This document shows, piece after piece, positions 44,452 through 57,117 of a DNA stretch of 64,000 nt; the first letter of the stretch is position 1, and each line of letters starts with the position of its first letter. This DNA comes from Ceratobasidium sp. AG-K. Its lineage: Eukaryota > Basidiomycota > Agaricomycetes > Cantharellales > Ceratobasidiaceae. The position numbers and the translations under genes were made by a program. The stretch is taken from assembly GCA_037039685.1 (NCBI GenBank), contig JAWNGF010000004.1, positions 3,224,001 through 3,288,000 on the forward strand, given 5' to 3'. Below the pieces are notes generated by a model. The model was given only the letters and a program-made list of their open reading frames with translations. It made no database searches and had not been told where the DNA came from.

Positions 44452-46385
44452 CTAGTCTTGCGTGGGCGAGACAAACACGGGCGCGGTGAATGTCGGAGCC
44501 AACATGGTAGGAGTCTCAACTATGGGGGCGTCTCCAGACTCTGAGGTGGGTGTGGATGGACCAGCACTCCCGTGCACCGAGTCAATGCGTTCAATGTTCT
44601 TGATCCATGCACCGATCGAGCCTCTGTTTGAAAGTGGTCAGCGCACAACCCAGGGGTTGAACGGTAAAAGCCAAGACATGTTGGAGATGAGTGTGTATGA
44701 ACATCAGAGCGGCAGCGAGGAAAAATGGGGCGCGGGGACGGTACGTAAAAGAGGGACTCACAGGAACCCCTCGTGTCGGAGGAACATGGCTCGCATCGAG
44801 CCTTTGCTCCAGAACCGGATCGCATACGAGAGCGTGGCAATGGTTGTTGCGTGGCCTACAGGGCGTGAGTCTGGATTCGAATAGGAAGGAGGATGGGCGT
44901 ACCTCGAATGAAGCATCCTCCAAAATAAATTCGCTTTAATCCGTACTTTTCGGCGTTCATGTATCTGGCCTAATGTCAGCTTTGATCACCAACGACACAG
45001 ACGACTCACGCAATGTGCCCAATGTTGTTCGAAATCGCATACAACAAACTGCGGCTGATATCCTCGGGCGCAAAACTCGCCCGCTCGGCCCGTGCGCCCT
45101 TTTTGAAGACCTTGCCAAACGACGAGGCAATGACATTGGCTTTGAGGCCCAGCTTTTCAGTTCCCCCGCCCGAATCCGATGCGCCGTAAATGTCGCCGAC
45201 GAGCATGTCGACTTTGGAATGGTCTCCGCGTTCGCTCAGGGCGAGCATTTCGTCAAATGAGGTGGCACCTGTGAGTAGGCTGAGGAGACCCCATAGTGTC
45301 CCCCCACCGAGTGCGCTACCCGAGACACGCTCGAATTGGCCGGATGCGTCGACGCGGAGGATGGATACGCCCGAGCCGATGTTTACGAGCAAACATGGCA
45401 GGTGGGGGTTGGCGGGCGTGGGAGGAGAGGCGAATGCGACTTGGTACTGGGGAGGGTTCGGAGACGGCCGTTCGAGCGGTTGGGGCGCAGGAAGCTCGAC
45501 CGTGGGCGGGTTGCGTGGAGATGCGCTGGGGGAAGGGGGGAATCCGACGTGGGTAGGAGCGGTGATGGTGCGGATGAGCTCGTCGGAAAAGTAGTAGACT
45601 TCGTTGGGAATCAGGGTAATAAAGTTGAGGCCGGTAATAAGGCAGTCCATTTCGGGCTCGAGGGTTACGTCGACGCCGGTGCGGGTGCGCATCATTTCGT
45701 GGTATCTGCGCCAGTTAGCTAGGAAATAACAAGCAGAGAGAGACTTACCGGTACGCCCCACCGCCCGTTGCCATGATCTTGACGCTCCTGCGCATCTCTG
45801 CAATCGACACCCGGTTGATCTTTGCGCTCCGGTCAATAAGCTGGCATATAAACTCGATGCAGTCGTCGATACACTCGGTCTCGTAGCGCTCAAAGTTGAG
45901 TGAACCACCGGGAAAATGGTCGACGGCGGCTCGGCGCTGGAGCAGCTGGTTGAGACTGACCATGTCGCCGAGGTTGGCGTCTGTGTCGAGCACGAGCGGG
46001 GTCAGTGCGCCTCCCAGTTTGCGAGTTGTCGGGGCCGAGCCATGTTCGAAAAACGGGGGAGCGAGTGGAGAGTCGGGCGGAGAGTCAGCCCCACGGGGAG
46101 ACTCTGCCGAGCGTGTAAAGTACACGACCTTGGCTAGAGAGCCTCCAATCTGCGACGATGAGCCCAGAAATAATATTATGCTGGCCACTCACGTCGACGG
46201 CAATGTGCGACACCGGCTCGATGTGGTTTGGGAGATATATCCCGCGGCTGTCCCGGGTCTGCGCAAGTTAGCTTGAGCTACTCTGGACAGAGCCAACTCA
46301 CCGACGGCGAGTCCTCTGTCAGAATAATCGCCCCACGCGTGTCGACATGGATCACTTGGGCGCTGGGGATGGGCACTTCAGGCAT
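44452..46385 (-). CDS. Pantothenate kinase, eukaryotic type
   Basis: Minus-strand gene, start MPEVPIPSAQVIHVDTRG at 46385, stop at 44452, about 540 residues in six or so exons. The type II kinase fold is seen from AVDIGGSLAKVVYF (phosphate-binding GGSLAK). It continues with FERYETECIDDCIEF, MATGGGAYRY, EMDCLITGLNFI, LLVNIGSGVSILRVD, SALGGGTLWGLLSLLTG, GDIYG, YAISNNIGHIAY, KYGLKRIYFGGCFIRGH, and ends with AIRFWSKGSMRAMFLRHEGFLG. It phosphorylates pantothenate, the first and controlling step of CoA synthesis. A Pro-rich insert (PPSPSASPRNPPTVELPAP) in the middle is not part of the core fold. A Thr/Pro-rich tail of about 40 residues follows the domain. It is head-to-tail with the gamma-COP gene, about 190 bases downstream of it. 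Confidence 0.92.
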
Positions 46386-46576
46386 GGTGGGGCACAATGA
46401 CTTGCCAAATCTCCCCCGGCTTATGAGTATCCGACACCGACATCTTCCGCGGCTCCTTGCGCGTGATCCCCTCGGTATTCCATCCACCTCAACAACCGAA
46501 GATCCACCAAGTCGTACTATTCCGATAATCATATCATTTTTGTTCCGACATACAATTCAGCTCCACGTGCCATGTC

Positions 46577-49500
46577 TCAGCCCCCGATAGCTCCCACCAC
46601 CAACCGCGCTGCTTCTTCCCGCTCTGCCCGCACACCCAGCTCGAGCGTCACACCGTCCCCAGCCGCATACGTCATCCGACACCGCGCGAGCACTTTCCCT
46701 CCGCCGCCCACGACAAACCCGCTCAGCTGCAACGTATGCACCGACTTGCTCGTCGGGTTCTCAGTCCCGCCCAGGGCCTCCATCCCCAGAATTTCAATGA
46801 GCGAGTCGCACGCGGCTGAACATCACATCAGCCTCGATCACGCCGAATATCCCTGACTTACCCTTGATGCTCTCCATCGCCCCCAGCGCAAACGTCTCGA
46901 CGACTTCGATCCCAGTCGACCCAAGTCTGTCCCACTCGCTCCCAAACGCCGCGTAGCTCCCGACGATCCAGTCTCCCCCAGCGGAAATCTCGGCGTCCTC
47001 GAGCTGGTACTCGTCCTCGTACCCGTCTTCCTCGGGCTCGCCGCTCGAGGGGTCGAGCTCCTTGCTGACAAACTTGAGCGCGCACGAAAACGAGCCGAGC
47101 GCATATGTCGAAGGGTCCGTCCGTGTGTGTGAAACGTAGACGATTCCAGATGGCGAAGTCGGGCTGAGTGCGGGGGTGGGAATAATGAAATCTTCGGTAA
47201 ACGAAGCTGCCGTCTCTTCCGAGGGTGTCATGGTCACCACCACTTGCTCCAGGAGTGTGTCGGGAAGAGTGTTTTTCACATTGAACTAGACTAATTTAGC
47301 TCGCGGTCTCAACGATTTTAGAGAACGCACCTGGAAAACGACGTGCTCCTTGAACAAGTGCTTTACGCACGTAACCACATACTCGGTCTCGCTCTCGGTA
47401 AGCTGCACCGGCTTGACGCTGCTTCCCAACACCTGTCCGTACCCAGCCAACTCGGGCACAGCGGCCAACTGTTCCGCATATTGTGATTGGGTCTCGGCCG
47501 CAGTTGGAGCCGCCGCAGCAGGAGCATTGAGCTTGGGCGCGTTGATGGCAAGCGTGGCGTCCAGAGCAGAAGGTCCTGTATCATAGATGTGAATCACATA
47601 AACGTCAAGTGTGAGAGTCGGGGTGAGACGTACGCGCACTCTCCGCCTTGGCTTGCTCCTTGCTGACCCGTGGGATTTCGGACGCGTCGAATGCTTCTTC
47701 CTGTGCATCTTCATCGTTGACGTATGCGACCAGTTTGGACTCGAGCGCCGCGAGCGAAAACACGCCCTCTGAGGTAAATGAGACTCGCAACGACAAGTTT
47801 GATGCACGACGTACCGTCCTTGACGTAGGTTTGCGCCAATGGCTCCTCGTCGATCACCTTGAGGTACATCGCAGCCCGGTCTCTTACTTCGTCGTCTACG
47901 TCATCCAGGCACCTAGGATTCACATTAGTCGGTGGTTCTGGGATAAACTCGGGACGCACCGGGTCAGGAGTACACCCACGCTCCGACGCATCGCAGCGTC
48001 TACCGCATTTACTCCGAATTTGGCCAAACTCGACACGGCTGCTGCTCGTACGATCGCATTCTCCAGTACGACGCGATTATAAATGTATCTGACCACTCGT
48101 CAATTGTTGTTTTACACTAAAAATCACGCGACTCACCGAATGTACTTGGTCGGCTGAGGTGTCTTGGGTCCTTCCACGCCGAGCAAATACAAAATCCGCA
48201 CGCTCAGTTTGGTAAACTCGCAATCCTCGATGAATTCGCACAAATGCGCCAAGGCCGCATCGCGAGCCTCGGCCACGCGCGCAACCATCTCGAACAACGC
48301 CTCGACCACGGCACGCTTGAATTCGTATCCACCCTCGTCGCGGAGTACTCCGGCAAGGAACGTGAGCATGAGTTGTTGTTTGGATGGGAACTTGAGGCAC
48401 AGTGCTCGGACGGCCGAGACGACGATGACTTTGAACTCGTCGCTGATTTCGGACATGAATCCGGTGATTTGCTTCATGAGTCTGTCCACCGAGGCTTCAT
48501 TGCCGGTCTGTAGCCTCGTCAATAACCTGTATGGTTGAGATGTGAAGAATTTACCTTGAGCAAGGTGGTGATTGCATAGGTAGCGATACTCCTGTTCGAG
48601 TCTGTGATGAGGTTCTCCATGTCCAGGTTGCATGCGGCTACTGCGCTGGGGAATGCGGCTGCGAGCGCGCTGAGCGTCCTGATCGCTGCAAACTTTTGCA
48701 CCGGTTTGGGCGAGGACAGGAACAGTTGCAAGACCGATACCGCTTTGGGGAGCGCGGGTAGAGGCGTACTCGCACTCGAACGGGCCTGGAATTCGCAAAT
48801 AACGCGTGCCGCTTCAAAATTGACCATGTCGGACTTGTGACGCAACCAGGATTCGAGGAGGTCCAGGATTTGACGCTGCATGCTACAAGCATACATTAGA
48901 CCCGAGCTGACACGGGCGTTGCGCGTACTTACTTGGGATCTTCTTCCATGATCTTTGCCGCGTACCGAACGAGCATACACAGCGCCATTGGGTTCTTCAA
49001 TGCGCTGCCCGCACCCTTGCCGCCTCCAAACTGCTGAATCATTTTCGTCACGGCCATCCTGTCCTGTTGCCTGATCAAGTACAATAAGCCCAGCGCATGG
49101 TACTGCGTGATAAACGTGGTCGAGGGCAAGACTTGTTGTGCATCTGGTTGAGAGCGCGAGCCCCAACCCGACGAGACAGGGTTAAAGTACGACGATGTAG
49201 GTTTGGTGTTGAGTGCCTCCTGGGTTTCATTGACCCATCGTTTGATCACGTCTTTGGAGACGGGGTAGAGGTGGTAGGAAGAAACGAGTGCGGCCGTCGC
49301 GATGCTAGGTGCCTTGTCGACTATGGCAGCTTTAAAGAAGCGCTCGACACCTTGGACCATTGACGGCTGCGACGCAGGTAAATAATTGGCCGAGGGCAGA
49401 CGCGTAGACTCACGTCGATAATCCGGCATAGCGCGCGAATTGCATTTGGGCGGTAAACCGCTTCCAGGTTCCCTTGCATGTCCTTCATGATACTACTCGT

Positions 49501-49844
49501 GACCATAATTACATCCTCGGCCGACGTCGAGAGCTCCTTGACGGCGAGATACACCATTTGCCGTAACGCTGCCTGTACGTCTATCAGCCCCTTGGTTCAC
49601 ACACTACTTCCCAACTCACATCTTTATTTTGAAACAGCTTGGTCGTACCGAAGAACAAATTCGTAGCCTCTTGTGTGCCAAAGCTATCTCCTAGATACAA
49701 TAAATAGACGACTCGGGTAAGGAGTGCACGGCATTTGCGAGGGCTAATGGGTGATTCGTTGAATACACGCGCTTCTTGGACGATGGTGCTCTTGTTGTTG
49801 TAAAAAGAGCCCACGCCGGGATCTTCATCCCGTTTTGTAGCCAT
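46577..49844 (-). CDS. SEC21: Coatomer subunit gamma
   Basis: Minus-strand gene, start [20 protein letters not shown] at 49844, stop at 46577, about 920 residues, the usual gamma-COP length, in about ten exons. The N-terminal adaptin-like HEAT solenoid includes [57 protein letters not shown] and [17 protein letters not shown]. It continues through [17 protein letters not shown] and [18 protein letters not shown]. An Ala-rich linker leads to the appendage ([24 protein letters not shown] onward), ending with [20 protein letters not shown]. In the COPI coat it recruits cargo with dilysine tails and binds Arf1-GTP for Golgi-to-ER traffic. The start is supported by the family N-terminus. All joins keep frame. 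Confidence 0.93.
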
Positions 49845-50104
49845 TGCGGCGGGGAGTGTGTGTCTAGGGTCGGAGGGAGGGGACACGTCGAGGAAAGGGT
49901 GCGATTTGTCAGCTTGCGGTTGATAAGCTGTCTGTTCCTGAGATGGCATCTGTGAGCGGCACATCGAGTTATGGTTGGATATCTTTCATCGTAGGGGAAA
50001 ACAGAATGATTTACGCGAGCTGCAAGATTCAATGTATTTTGATGGCAAGTACATAGACGACTACATGTAGGTGCGCACACTGATGATAAATTGCTCTGGC
50101 CCAT

Positions 50105-53100
50105 TCGCGAGTCACATGTCAGGATCCATAGTTTTGGGTGGCGCTGGTTCTAATTGGTGTGGCATCCTCTCCTAGCCCCCGCGTCGACAAACACCACAGC
50201 CGAGCATGAGTGCCCCTATTCACGTTGACCAGTCACTCGAACCATCTCAGGTGGATGCACAGGAGTTCAACCGTCGAGTCGAGGAGCGTATCACCGAGTA
50301 TAAAAAGGATCGCCCAGGATCCTTCTCACACGACACTCGCCTTATCGACAATCAAGAGGCACTGTTCGATATCATTCTAGCACTACATGCACCGCACATA
50401 AATCTCGACGAAGAGCAGCGCCCGGAATGTCTCGACTCTGATGAGATGTACTTTGCTCTGGCATCGGCGTACAGAACCAAGTCGTTTGCTGATCTGCGGG
50501 AGAATCGTATGTGATACCAATCAATCCTTTTGCGCCCCGGATTCACCTTTAAATATCATTCCACCACAGGTCGCTTGCTCGTTGCAATCAACACCCTTGA
50601 CATCACAGACGCCGGAGGGCCCCTAGTCCGGAGTGTCAGTGATCGAAGTGAGCAGCACACGCCACCTGACACTTTCGTCTACTGACGATCTCGAGCTGTT
50701 CAGGTCCAAATGCAGCATTTAGAGAGCCATATCTCGGCGAAGCAGACCAGTTACTCATCAGTGCACTAAATGAGTATCGCAGCTTGAAGGACCAGGGGTC
50801 TCAGCAGCGGCCTTATAATTATTCTATATCCGTTATCCAATCCTCGGGCATGGGCAAATCCCGCATGGTCGACCAAGCGGCCAACTCGATATTCACCCTT
50901 CCACTCAACATTCGAGAACACTTGGAGTCTGGGTACGGTGAGTGGTTTCGGTTCTGCACATGGTTTTGTAGCCTGTAAGTCTGACGTCGCCGATAGCTTC
51001 CCCACCCCCAGACGAGCAGGTCGGCGATCACCTTCTGTCTCACCACGGGAAATCAGATAAAGAGCTACAAAAGGCATACGCGATATTCTTGAGAGTGCTA
51101 TTCGACAAAGCCGCCGAAAAAGTGGCAACTATCGGCGGTGGGAAAACAGGGGTGGAGCTAGCCAGTGTATGGGCGGAATATCTCAGGGAGGGGCTAGACA
51201 CCGAGGGGGTCGCAACGCACAGACAAGCCTTCCTGAATGATGTAGTGGCCCTGTCAAATTCATGTGTGACGGATTCAATGGTATGGGTACAGTCTCTACG
51301 GTGTTATGGACTAACAACTCAAGTAGAGGCAACCCCGGGGCGAGAATAGCCTGAGCCTGTCACTCAAGGCAATGTCAGACAGCTGCGACAAGCTTGTTGA
51401 ACTAGTGTTTCCAAATCGACCCAAGGGAAACAACGCAGTGTTTGTGTACTTCGACGAGGCCCACGAACTGACCAAAGCTATTGGACGTCCAACTGCGACA
51501 CGGCAACGAAGTGCATACCACAACCCGGGAACCGTGTTCTAGCCTGAACGACTCCCCGATCTTCTTCATTTTCCTATCAACAAACTCTCATCTACAGTGG
51601 TCCCCCCCTCCGGCTGCCTATCATCCATCAAATCGGGCATTCAACGGGACCTACCTGATCCCCCCTTTTACCGAGCTCCCCTGCGACCTGTTTGGAAAGA
51701 AGGTAATTCAGAACCTAGTGGATGCAGGAAAGGCGGTATCACTCGAAAACGTTTGCGGCATCGACGTGATGGTTGGGTTCGGACGCGCTTTGTACGTGCC
51801 TCATTTACCGCTGGTTTCGCCGAGCCTAATCTTCGATGAACAGGTAGCACGCCCATTACAAACAGTTTTTGGAATCACACCATGCCGTCAAGCGGATTTT
51901 CGTGTTTGCTCAGGATAAACTGACTTCATGTGGAAATATCGACAAAGGCCCCGTTGAATCTGACCTCGCTGCTCTGGGCGTCCGGATTGGAATAACGTTC
52001 GATACGATGATGACATCTGTCCGCCAGCTAGAGTCTCACCTCGTGGAGTCCCATATGCGCGTGGTCTACTCGATCCCCGTGCATCGGGAGTTTATGCACA
52101 CCGGTTCACCCTCCGAGCCCGCGCTTGCCGAGGCAGCAGCACGGTACCTCCATGCACGGTCTGGCCACAGTGGAATACAAAGCCTTGGTCCAAAGATCCT
52201 AGCTAGAACATGCGAAGATGGCTTTCTGGCACGAGGAGAACGAGGGGAGCTCTGTGCACGATTGCTTATGACAAGTGCACACGACATTGCTATACACGGT
52301 CACCTCGCAAAGCTGGGAATATTGAATCCGGAATCAGATCAAGCATTCTTTCACCAACCCGTGCCTGTGCTTGACTTCCTTTGCGCGCTGTTCGCGGACC
52401 GTTTCCATGAGACTGTACTGGAGGCCAAGTCGGTATCGCGCAAGGATGGGGTCCCAACGCTAAAAGATGCCTTTGCGGAGTCCTTCGTGTCCTTCTCCCA
52501 CTTTGCACTCGCTCTCGACTCCGAGATGCTGACCTCGCCATACCTGGCCTTGGCGTTGATACGAGGGATGGCGCTTCAAGCGAAGGATAATCCACATTCG
52601 ATTGACTTGGTTATTCCTATCCACATGGGGCCGATTATGGAGCCAATCTCTGGTGATACGACGTCTGCGATCAACGTGCAAATCAAGAACCGCAAGCAGC
52701 CCGTAGATTGTACCGTCATCCGCCACCTGACTGTCCCAGACCCAAAACAACCGGTTATCTCGATTATCATTGAGTTTGGTGACGACAAAGAACTGGTTCA
52801 CGTTCAGGAGAGGAGCCATCGTATCACACACAGCAACGAGGGTACGATACACTACGACGACCATCACTATGAGATTGTCGCGCACGGTCGAGGAGCTGGA
52901 ACGTTCAAGGCGATCCCAAGGGAGGCGGAGGCACACTACGAAGCTATTCTTGCCACAAGAGATGCAGTTAGTGACTTCCCGCGGAGGCAGAGTGACAAAC
53001 ATCTGGCGGCGTTCGAGAGTCTGAACAGGGGGTTTGCGAGTAGTCTCTCTGATTCGATTGAGCTTCCTGAGCCTATAAAGAAAAATGTAAACTAAGTAGA

Positions 53101-53420
53101 CGTTTGAAACGTAGTCATCGATCCTTGGTGTCCCAGATTCATCTGCTCCTGGCCGAGAGCAATAGTCCCTGCTTCCATGTTGGGTAAATCTACTATTGTG
53201 ATGCAATCAATCACACTTAACCTGGATATCTGAGGAACTCTCAACAGCGTGGCACTTACTGGCCCTGCTTTATGTCCAGAAATCGCCCCAGTGGTAACGG
53301 AAGCGCCGCATATATCCGTCCGAATCCCTGAGTGTATGTGCACCTTGGTTGTTGAATACCCTTTGCGTTGTTTGAGTCTTAATTCTTATGCTCCAGAGTG
53401 CCCCTCGCGTGGGTATCACT
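50105..53420 (+). repeat. Inverted segmental duplication, right copy
   Basis: Counterpart of the segment at about 11180-14495, in opposite orientation. The two copies bracket about 35.6 kb of DNA that contains many essential genes. Confidence 0.85.
50206..53095 (+). pseudogene. P-loop NTPase-like gene, copy 2, with two coding lesions
   Basis: Exons equivalent to copy 1: 50206-50506, 50570-50647, 50704-50937, 50997-51280, 51327-51791 and 51844-53095. Walker A (QSSGMGKSRMVDQ) lies at about 50838-50876 and the DEAH box at 51453-51464. Two bases present in copy 1 are missing at 51539/51540, so the frame breaks soon after the DEAH box, at a TAG. At the start of the last exon, copy 1 has TGG (Trp) where this copy has TAG at 51845-51847 if the same acceptor is used. 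Intron 5's donor, in contrast, is intact here (GTACGT). The remaining 407-codon exon stays fully open and about 93% identical to copy 1, so the decay is recent, or the last exon is used as a separate protein. Function unknown. Confidence 0.7.
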
Positions 53421-53804
53421 ATCTATGCCTCAGGCCGAGTACCAGGTAACGACCCACGATCAACCAATTACGTGGGACTGTGAAGGATGCCAAACATCGG
53501 TCGGCGGCGATCTTAGCATCTCACACGAGAGATTATCTCTTCCTTTGGTGCTCTCATACTCCTTGGGCTGACTTCTGGCCGACTAGCCAAGCCAATATTC
53601 GCAGTCGAACAAAACGGGTGTGTTCGTCGATCTTCTGTATTTGGTACAAACACACCACGTGCCATCCCCTGAGGGTCGACCATAGCGCTGCCATATATGC
53701 CCCCTGTTCAAGCTCTTGTCCAACTGCTCTCCCACTCCCCCTGCTTGCTCGCACTCCACACCTCTGCCTATCACACAGTCCACCCTAATCTACTAATCCC
53801 AAGA
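53421..53804. other. Intergenic region before the SLATT-like gene
   Basis: Short ORFs without motifs. The duplicated tail ends near 53420. The right part is presumed promoter. Confidence 0.35.
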
Positions 53805-54728
53805 ATGGGTTTTTTTTCCTTCGCCAAGGGCGCTGGGAGCCGTGGCTCCAACGATCCAGAACGTGCAGGTCTCTTGGCTCCTGTAGGACTGTCACTTAGC
53901 GTATTGATCTGCTTAGACGAAGCTTTATTCAGGCTCCTGACCAAATCAAACTGACAATGATGGAGGCGGAGAAACATCGCGACTCGCATCGTAGGCAAGG
54001 CATGTCAGGCTGCTACTCCGTTAGAGTGCCTAGCACATGAACTCGGGTTCTCCATAGCAAGGATCCTTGAATGGACTCTGCAGACACTTGTCATACTTCA
54101 AATAATCAATGGAGCACTAATCTCAGCCATTAGTGCGACAACCTGGGGTTCGGGGGTGAGTAACCGATCCTAGTATTGAGATCGCTTGAATTCAATAGGG
54201 ATTGGATAGGTACCGACTGTGGTCCTTGGAGCGTTGGCATCTATACTTGGAGGAGTCATTGCTGCATTCAAGAGTAAGCATAGCATTGCCAGGCACCCGG
54301 AACCTCGTACTTATGTAGCTGTGTATCAGGTAGTAAGACACAGCAACGCGAGCAATTGACGTACTTTGCTCTCGATACCTTTGTACGAAAGTGGCACGAC
54401 TGGGCGTACGATCTCGAGCGCCGGACCAATGTCCATTGGGACGGCCGCAGAGATGACCTCAATGAATCCAACTTTAACACCTCGTACGACCAGATTCAGC
54501 GATATGAGCTCGAGTAAGTCTCCAAGCTGAGTTGGACGACTTCTGAGAACTGACATGTGGCCTCATAGCTCTGATCGAAACCTAATCAACTTTGCGTATG
54601 CAGTTTGCGCCAATGCGCCAGAGGGCGTATCTCCTAACTTGCCAATTGGGATCGGCGGGATTGCTACCTCCCCACTTGTGCTCACGCCACCTCGCAAGGC
54701 CCCAGTCGCGTTGCCAGCTGCCCATTAG
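53805..54728 (+). CDS. SLATT-like two-transmembrane protein, fungal type
   Basis: The start is MGFFSFAKGAGSRGSNDPER at 53805. A membrane-proximal helix (ECLAHELGFSIARILEWTLQ) enters the first membrane segment (LVILQIINGALISAISATTWGSG). An intron follows, ending GGATAG, before the second segment VPTVVLGALASILGGVIAAFK. The cytosolic part has YFALDTFVRKWHDWAYDLERR and ends APVALPAAH. Two helices joined by a short WGS turn, followed by a charged helical tail, match the fungal SLATT family (SMODS- and SLOG-associated 2-TM effector). In bacteria, SLATT domains are thought to act as membrane effectors in conflict systems; the role of fungal versions is unknown. The first exon join (53.88-54.04 kb) is uncertain because candidate introns there are very short. 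No nucleotide-sensor gene is next to it. Confidence 0.6.
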
Positions 54729-57117
54729 CTATCTGTACCCTGCTCTGGCTGCGATAAGGAAAAATCCGACAAGTTATCATATATTCACAGAATTCATGTG
54801 GGGGTTCGATTCGGCAAGTCCCTTGCACTGCGAGTACAACGGCCTCCAAATCGGGATGTGACGCCTGTCCCTGAAATGGTATTTGTGTAAGGCGACGCCA
54901 CGAGTTGAACCAAAGCTTCTTTGGGTGTAATTTATCTAGGGTCTAAATGAGTGCTAGCGCGAGTGATATCGCATCCAGGGACAAATTATGTATATTAATG
55001 TTTTAAGTAGTTTGCCGGGATCTATTGGACGATCAGATAGCCTTGAGCGCGCGGCATATAAACTCCCACGACCAGGTACCGAAGTATACTATGCTATTGG
55101 GTTTACGTAGGCCGTTCTCAAAAATCAATGGAAAAGAATCGAATAGGAATTAGACTTCCCAGATTTCACCCACTTCACGTTCCCATCCACGGTCAAAGAT
55201 ATTAGCCCTCGACACAGCTAGAGCGCTAACCGAGGAATCCATCTCCCACGCGTAGAATCACAACCGCCCTGGGTCGGTCGTTACCCTGAAGATGGACCGC
55301 GCTGCCCGGAACCGAACCGGAGAAACATATACACATGTCAGGAAACGGTTTCAGCGCCCGAGCCCCTTGTGATTACCTGGCTAAATGCGTCTGGCCTCTA
55401 GCAATGATTGCGCACTTGGCGATGCTCCAACGGTTTGTGTTTGTATGCGTCACGTTCGGATATCATCAATCTGCCCCTGTCAGACCAAGAGCTCGCTAGA
55501 CACAGGGGGTGAGAAAATAGAGTGACACGGGACCTAGACTTGGTCCGTCGGTGGTCGGTGGAGGCTACAAGCGAGGCTCCGACGGGATGTACATCAGACT
55601 CGTCCGAAATATGGTGTGGTTTCACGTTAATTGGATTCTGCATACGGGAGGCAGCCACACGTATGACGTGCTGGAGTTTTTTCTTCGTAGGCAGGGGGAT
55701 GCCGTTGTACTGTCCGTTTGATTTCGGTTGTAAACGAAATTGGACAATTTGAGCCCTCGGTAGGTGTTTTCTCTTACACCGCTCCACAAATCAAATCGGG
55801 AGTGCAGATATGGGACGCCTAGCGAGAAGTCTGAGGATACAATTGAATTGGGACGCTCAACGCTAGGTACATTGCCCGAGTGCAGCAGGGACGACCGAGG
55901 CCGATCCGCGCCCCAGGCCAGAGACATACAGATCTGGCGGTTTCAAAACTCGCAACGTCATGTTTAGAAAAGAAGCACTAGCACGCGGACCGTACGTGTT
56001 CTAGAGGTACATACGTCAGGGCGGCCCGCTCGCAGTGTGGGGTTGAGCGAGGCCGTGTAGCGAGAATGTGGCCGGGAGGTGTCTGCCCGGAGCTCGAATA
56101 GGAAGCGCAGCCAAAGCGTATGCGCAACAGGTCGTGCGAGTGAAAAAGCGGTAAAAATCCAAACAGACGTCGCATGCGAATCACCACGTTGTGCGCGATG
56201 ATCACGGCAAGAACAACAGAGTCTGATTGAAAGACGTAAAACGCCCGAATCAATATTCATTTGTTTGAGAATGTGTCCGGCCGTCGTGGAGCTGTCGAGC
56301 ATATACCCAGGCGCTTTGGGCGGGAAAATCGGTGAGGACAGCGCGACGGAGAGACAAGGGCGGGTAATGCTTGGTCGGCATAGCAGTGGCGCATAGACAA
56401 TCGAACAAGGAAGGCCGTCGGGTGTGAAAGGGAAGCCGACGCGGGGCACCCGGATTAGGACATGACAGGGCGCGGAGTAAAGAGACCGGAAGCAAATTGG
56501 ACCAATTGGGGTTTAGGGCAAGTCAACCCGAAGCGCTCGAGTCCGTACATAAGCCTGTTGCCATCCACCTTCTGCTCCCATCCCCTGTTGGCCTCTTGCC
56601 TCCCGCGTCCACCAAGAACCTTTTTTAATCCTTAACGTGAGTAGTGAGTTCTGTGCCTCGTGTCTTGTTCGGTGTCGTCGGTGCTGTCGTGCGATGGGAG
56701 CGAGGCGTTCCAGACCGGGCCAAGTGCGGCTGAGAGGAGGGGAGACTTGCCAGATGGGGCTGCCTCGAGGCGCAAAACACGCCATTCCTGAGGAATCACG
56801 CCCTTGGAAGTGAACAGCACATCTCGTGGGTGTTCTGGCCGTAATTGCCCATGCTTCGGCTCGCGTCGTGGTATATAGCTGGCCTCCTATCGCACAAGCC
56901 AGCCACTCTCCCTTTTCGTCTCGTTCGCGCGCCTGTCAGCTGGACAGTTGCTGACTTTTCTTGCCCTACCCTCATCTACACTGCCCTCGGCCCATTGATT
57001 AAAATCCCGGTCCGTTACCTCGCCACGACCTCCTGGGTCCAAAAAACACCCGCAAAACACAGCCCCCACAAGTTGCCCACCACGGCCGACCTTAACCCCT
57101 CCTCGTCTTCGTCCCGC
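54729..57117. other. Gene-poor stretch of about 2.4 kb
   Basis: Minus-strand ORFs at 55398-55787, 55622-55927, 55964-56495 and 56513-56820 are rich in Arg/Ser/Pro, overlap in several frames and show no domain. I see no gene. From about 56840 it is the promoter and 5' UTR of the casein kinase gene. Confidence 0.35.

Noticed and set aside
53805..54728. A complete bacterial-type SMODS/SLATT operon
   Set aside because: Only the 2-TM protein is present. No nucleotidyltransferase or SLOG sensor gene was found next to it.
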